Part shown: in pieces, positions 20,592 to 22,518 of the stretch
Layout: the number at the start of each line of letters is the position of its first letter
Position numbering within the stretch: the first letter of the stretch is position 1
NCBI GenBank assembly: GCA_050996405.1
Contig: JBPCRW010000274.1
Coordinates: forward strand, 1 to 22,518
DNA: 22,518 nucleotides
From: JBPCRW01 sp050996405
GTDB taxonomy: Bacteria; Acidobacteriota; Blastocatellia; Pyrinomonadales; Pyrinomonadaceae
Direction: 5' to 3'
The notes under the pieces: generated by a model
Database searches by the model: none
The model's input: the letters and a program-made list of their open reading frames with translations, nothing else
Told to the model about the DNA's origin: nothing
Program-made: the position numbers and the translations under genes

Positions 20592-22518
20592 TTATGAATT
20601 TATTCGCTCGACATCAATCACACCCGGCACGTTTTCGATGGCGGTAATAACTTTGTCGAGATGTTTTTTGTCGAAGACTTCGACCGTCACTTCAATCAAA
20701 CCCTTTTCGTCATTGGAAACGTTCGCGCTGGCGTTGCGGATGCTGATTTTAATATCGGCAATCGCGTTGGTGATTCCGGCGAGCATTCCCGTCCGGTTTT
20801 CCGTCGTCGCCAAAAGCCTGACCGACTGCACGACTTGATTGTCGTTTTTCGCCCATTCGACATCTACAATGCGGTCGCGGTTGACCATCAACTGCTTGAC
20901 GTTTTTGCAGTTTTTATTATGCACGACAATTCCTTTGCCGAGTGAAATATAGCCGATAATCGGCTCGCCGCGCAGCGGATTGCAGCAACGAGCGCGATTT
21001 AAAAGCAGGTTGTCAACGCCTTTGACGATAATCGCATCCTCGCCCATCCCGATAAATTTTTTGACGGCTTTGACACCAGTCTGAAACGTCGTTTCTTTTT
21101 TCTTATCGGGGTCTAATTCGGCAAATTTTTCGCTGCCGAGATATTTGGCAATGACGTTGCGCGGCAGAGTTTTTCCGTAACCGATTGAGGCGAGCAAATC
21201 TTCCGTGCGACCCAAACCGTATTCGTTGGCGATGCGTTTTATTTCCGCCTCGCCGTTGCTGAAAATTTTTTTCGACGAAAGATGAAAACGCTCGGCTTCT
21301 TTTTCGAGCAGCTTGCGTCCCATTTCGATTGATTCGGCGCGCTGCTGGTCGGCAATCCAGTGGCGGACGCGGCTTCTGGCTTTTGCCGTGACCACGTAGT
21401 TTAGCCAATCGCGTGACGGATGCGCGTTCGGATTCGTCAAAATTTCGATAACGTCGCCATTTTGAATTTCGCTTCGCAGCGCGACGATGCGCCCGTTGAT
21501 TTTTGCGCCCGTGCATTTATCGCCGACTTCCGAATGAATCGCATACGCGAAATCAAGCGGAGTCGCGCCGCGCGGAAGCTGTATAACTTTGCCCATCGGC
21601 GTAAAAGCGTAAACGTCCTTCGGATACAAATCGAGTTTTAGAGATTCGATAAATTCCTGCGAATCGTTCGATTCCTTAGTCGTCTCGACGAGCGGCAGCA
21701 GAAGTTTTTCGACTGTTCTTCGCAGTTCGTCCAAACTTTCGTCGTCTTCGCGCCTGCCTAATTTGCTTTCCTTGTATTTCCAATGCGCCGCCACGCCTTC
21801 TTCGGCGACGCGGTGCATTTCTTCGGTGCGAATCTGCACTTCAAACGCGCTGCCGCCGTCGCCGATGACCGAAGTGTGCAGCGATTGATAAAGGTTGTCG
21901 CGCGGAATCGCAATCCAGTCTTTGAACCGTTCGGGAACGGGTGTCCAAATGCCGTGAATGACGCTTAACGCGAGATAACAATTTTTTTTATCGTTTTCGG
22001 TGATGATGCGGGCGGCGATTAAATCATAAACCTGGTCAATCGTTAATTTACGTTTTTTCAGTTTTTTCCAAAGCGAAAACAGACGCTTAACACGCCCTTC
22101 GATACGAACAAACGGCACGTCATTTTCAGTCAATTTTCCTTCGATTGAATTTGTAATTTTTTCAAGCGTCGCTTCAAGTTCCGGGCGGCGCGCTTCTACT
22201 TCCTTCGAAAGTTTTTTGTATTCCTCTGCGTAAAGATTTTGAAATGATAAATCTTCGAGTTCGCTGCGAAGTTTACCCATTCCCAAACGATGCGCGATCG
22301 GGGCGTAAATATCGAGAGTTTCTTGAGAGATACGGATGCGTTTTTCCGGTTTAAGAAATTGCATTGTCCGCATATTATGAAGTCGGTCGGCAAGTTTGAT
22401 AAGAACTACCCGAACATCAGTTATCATCGCCAAAACCATTTTGCGGACATTTTCGGCTTGTTGTTTTTCCTTCGAGAGGTCGCTGATGTATGCGATTTTA
22501 GTTAGCCCATCAACGAGC
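20592..22518 (-). CDS. RelA/SpoT-family (p)ppGpp synthetase/hydrolase, 5' end beyond the window
   Basis: The frame is open from the right edge (LVDGLTKIAYISDLSKEK) to TAA at 20592, giving 641 visible residues. The first codons belong to the end of the HD hydrolase domain (VLIKLADRLHNMRTM). The synthetase domain follows (RIEGRVKRLFSLWKKLKK, YDLIAARIITEND, PRDNLYQSLHTSVIGDGG, FEVQIRTEEMHRVAEEGVAA-HW). A TGS domain comes next (DVYAFTPMGKVIQLPRGATP), then a conserved Cys-rich stretch (RARCCNPLRGEPIIGYISLG) and a C-terminal ACT domain (ATTENRTGMLAGITNAIADI). This is the long bifunctional Rel/SpoT type that makes and breaks the stringent-response alarmone. The hydrolase HDxxED motif would lie outside the window, so hydrolase activity cannot be judged. 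Confidence 0.95.
   Translation of the reverse strand, partial: LVDGLTKIAYISDLSKEKQQAENVRKMVLAMITDVRVVLIKLADRLHNMRTMQFLKPEKRIRISQETLDIYAPIAHRLGMGKLRSELEDLSFQNLYAEEYKKLSKEVEARRPELEATLEKITNSIEGKLTENDVPFVRIEGRVKRLFSLWKKLKKRKLTIDQVYDLIAARIITENDKKNCYLALSVIHGIWTPVPERFKDWIAIPRDNLYQSLHTSVIGDGGSAFEVQIRTEEMHRVAEEGVAAHWKYKESKLGRREDDESLDELRRTVEKLLLPLVETTKESNDSQEFIESLKLDLYPKDVYAFTPMGKVIQLPRGATPLDFAYAIHSEVGDKCTGAKINGRIVALRSEIQNGDVIEILTNPNAHPSRDWLNYVVTAKARSRVRHWIADQQRAESIEMGRKLLEKEAERFHLSSKKIFSNGEAEIKRIANEYGLGRTEDLLASIGYGKTLPRNVIAKYLGSEKFAELDPDKKKETTFQTGVKAVKKFIGMGEDAIIVKGVDNLLLNRARCCNPLRGEPIIGYISLGKGIVVHNKNCKNVKQLMVNRDRIVDVEWAKNDNQVVQSVRLLATTENRTGMLAGITNAIADIKISIRNASANVSNDEKGLIEVTVEVFDKKHLDKVITAIENVPGVIDVERINS

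Overview
The window looks like a chromosomal segment from a member of the Acidobacteriota, probably close to the Blastocatellia/Pyrinomonadales. This is inferred from the gene content: a large Oar-type TonB-dependent receptor with an N-terminal carboxypeptidase-regulatory domain, two tandem secreted proteins of the acidobacterial von Willebrand A type, a bacterial microcompartment (BMC) locus, and many DUF5666-like and LolA-like envelope proteins. Base composition is moderate. No tRNA, rRNA, CRISPR array or transposase was seen.

Layout. (1) 1-3689, minus: a secreted LolA-like protein cut by the left edge, then a 991-residue outer-membrane receptor. (2) 3842-7427, minus: an ECF sigma factor broken by an in-frame TAG, its zinc-binding membrane anti-sigma factor, a membrane protein with a bactofilin-like repeat region, and a three-repeat DUF5666-like secreted protein. 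(3) 7689-9831, plus: two secreted vWA proteins, ended by a two-way terminator. (4) 9908-13550, minus: a compact BMC operon with two hexamer shell proteins around a CoA-acylating aldehyde dehydrogenase, a TonB C-terminal-domain protein and a zinc-ribbon membrane protein. (5) 13746-16373, plus: a RodZ-like protein, a palindromic mobile repeat, and guaB. (6) 16385-19615, minus: an ABC-F ATPase and a SurA/PrsA-like lipoprotein. (7) 19759-19953, plus: rpmB. (8) 20015-22518, minus: ridA and a relA/spoT homologue cut by the right edge.

Functional themes. Much of the window concerns the cell envelope: receptor, anti-sigma, foldase, RodZ, vWA proteins and a TonB-like protein. The BMC operon would oxidise an aldehyde to an acyl-CoA inside a protein shell. 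It lacks a visible signature enzyme, vertex protein, phosphotransacylase and alcohol dehydrogenase, so these must lie elsewhere or the locus is a satellite. guaB and relA/spoT belong to purine and stringent-response physiology.

The most unusual signal is a family of period-7 repeat arrays at five separate places. Three are intergenic, arranged with A-rich and T-rich arms facing each other. Two lie inside the aldehyde dehydrogenase and ABC-F genes and keep the reading frame open. The unit sequence differs from array to array, but the 7-bp phase is kept across whole loci (15 units in a row in the ABC-F gene). A separate element with perfect 27-bp inverted arms sits just in front of guaB.
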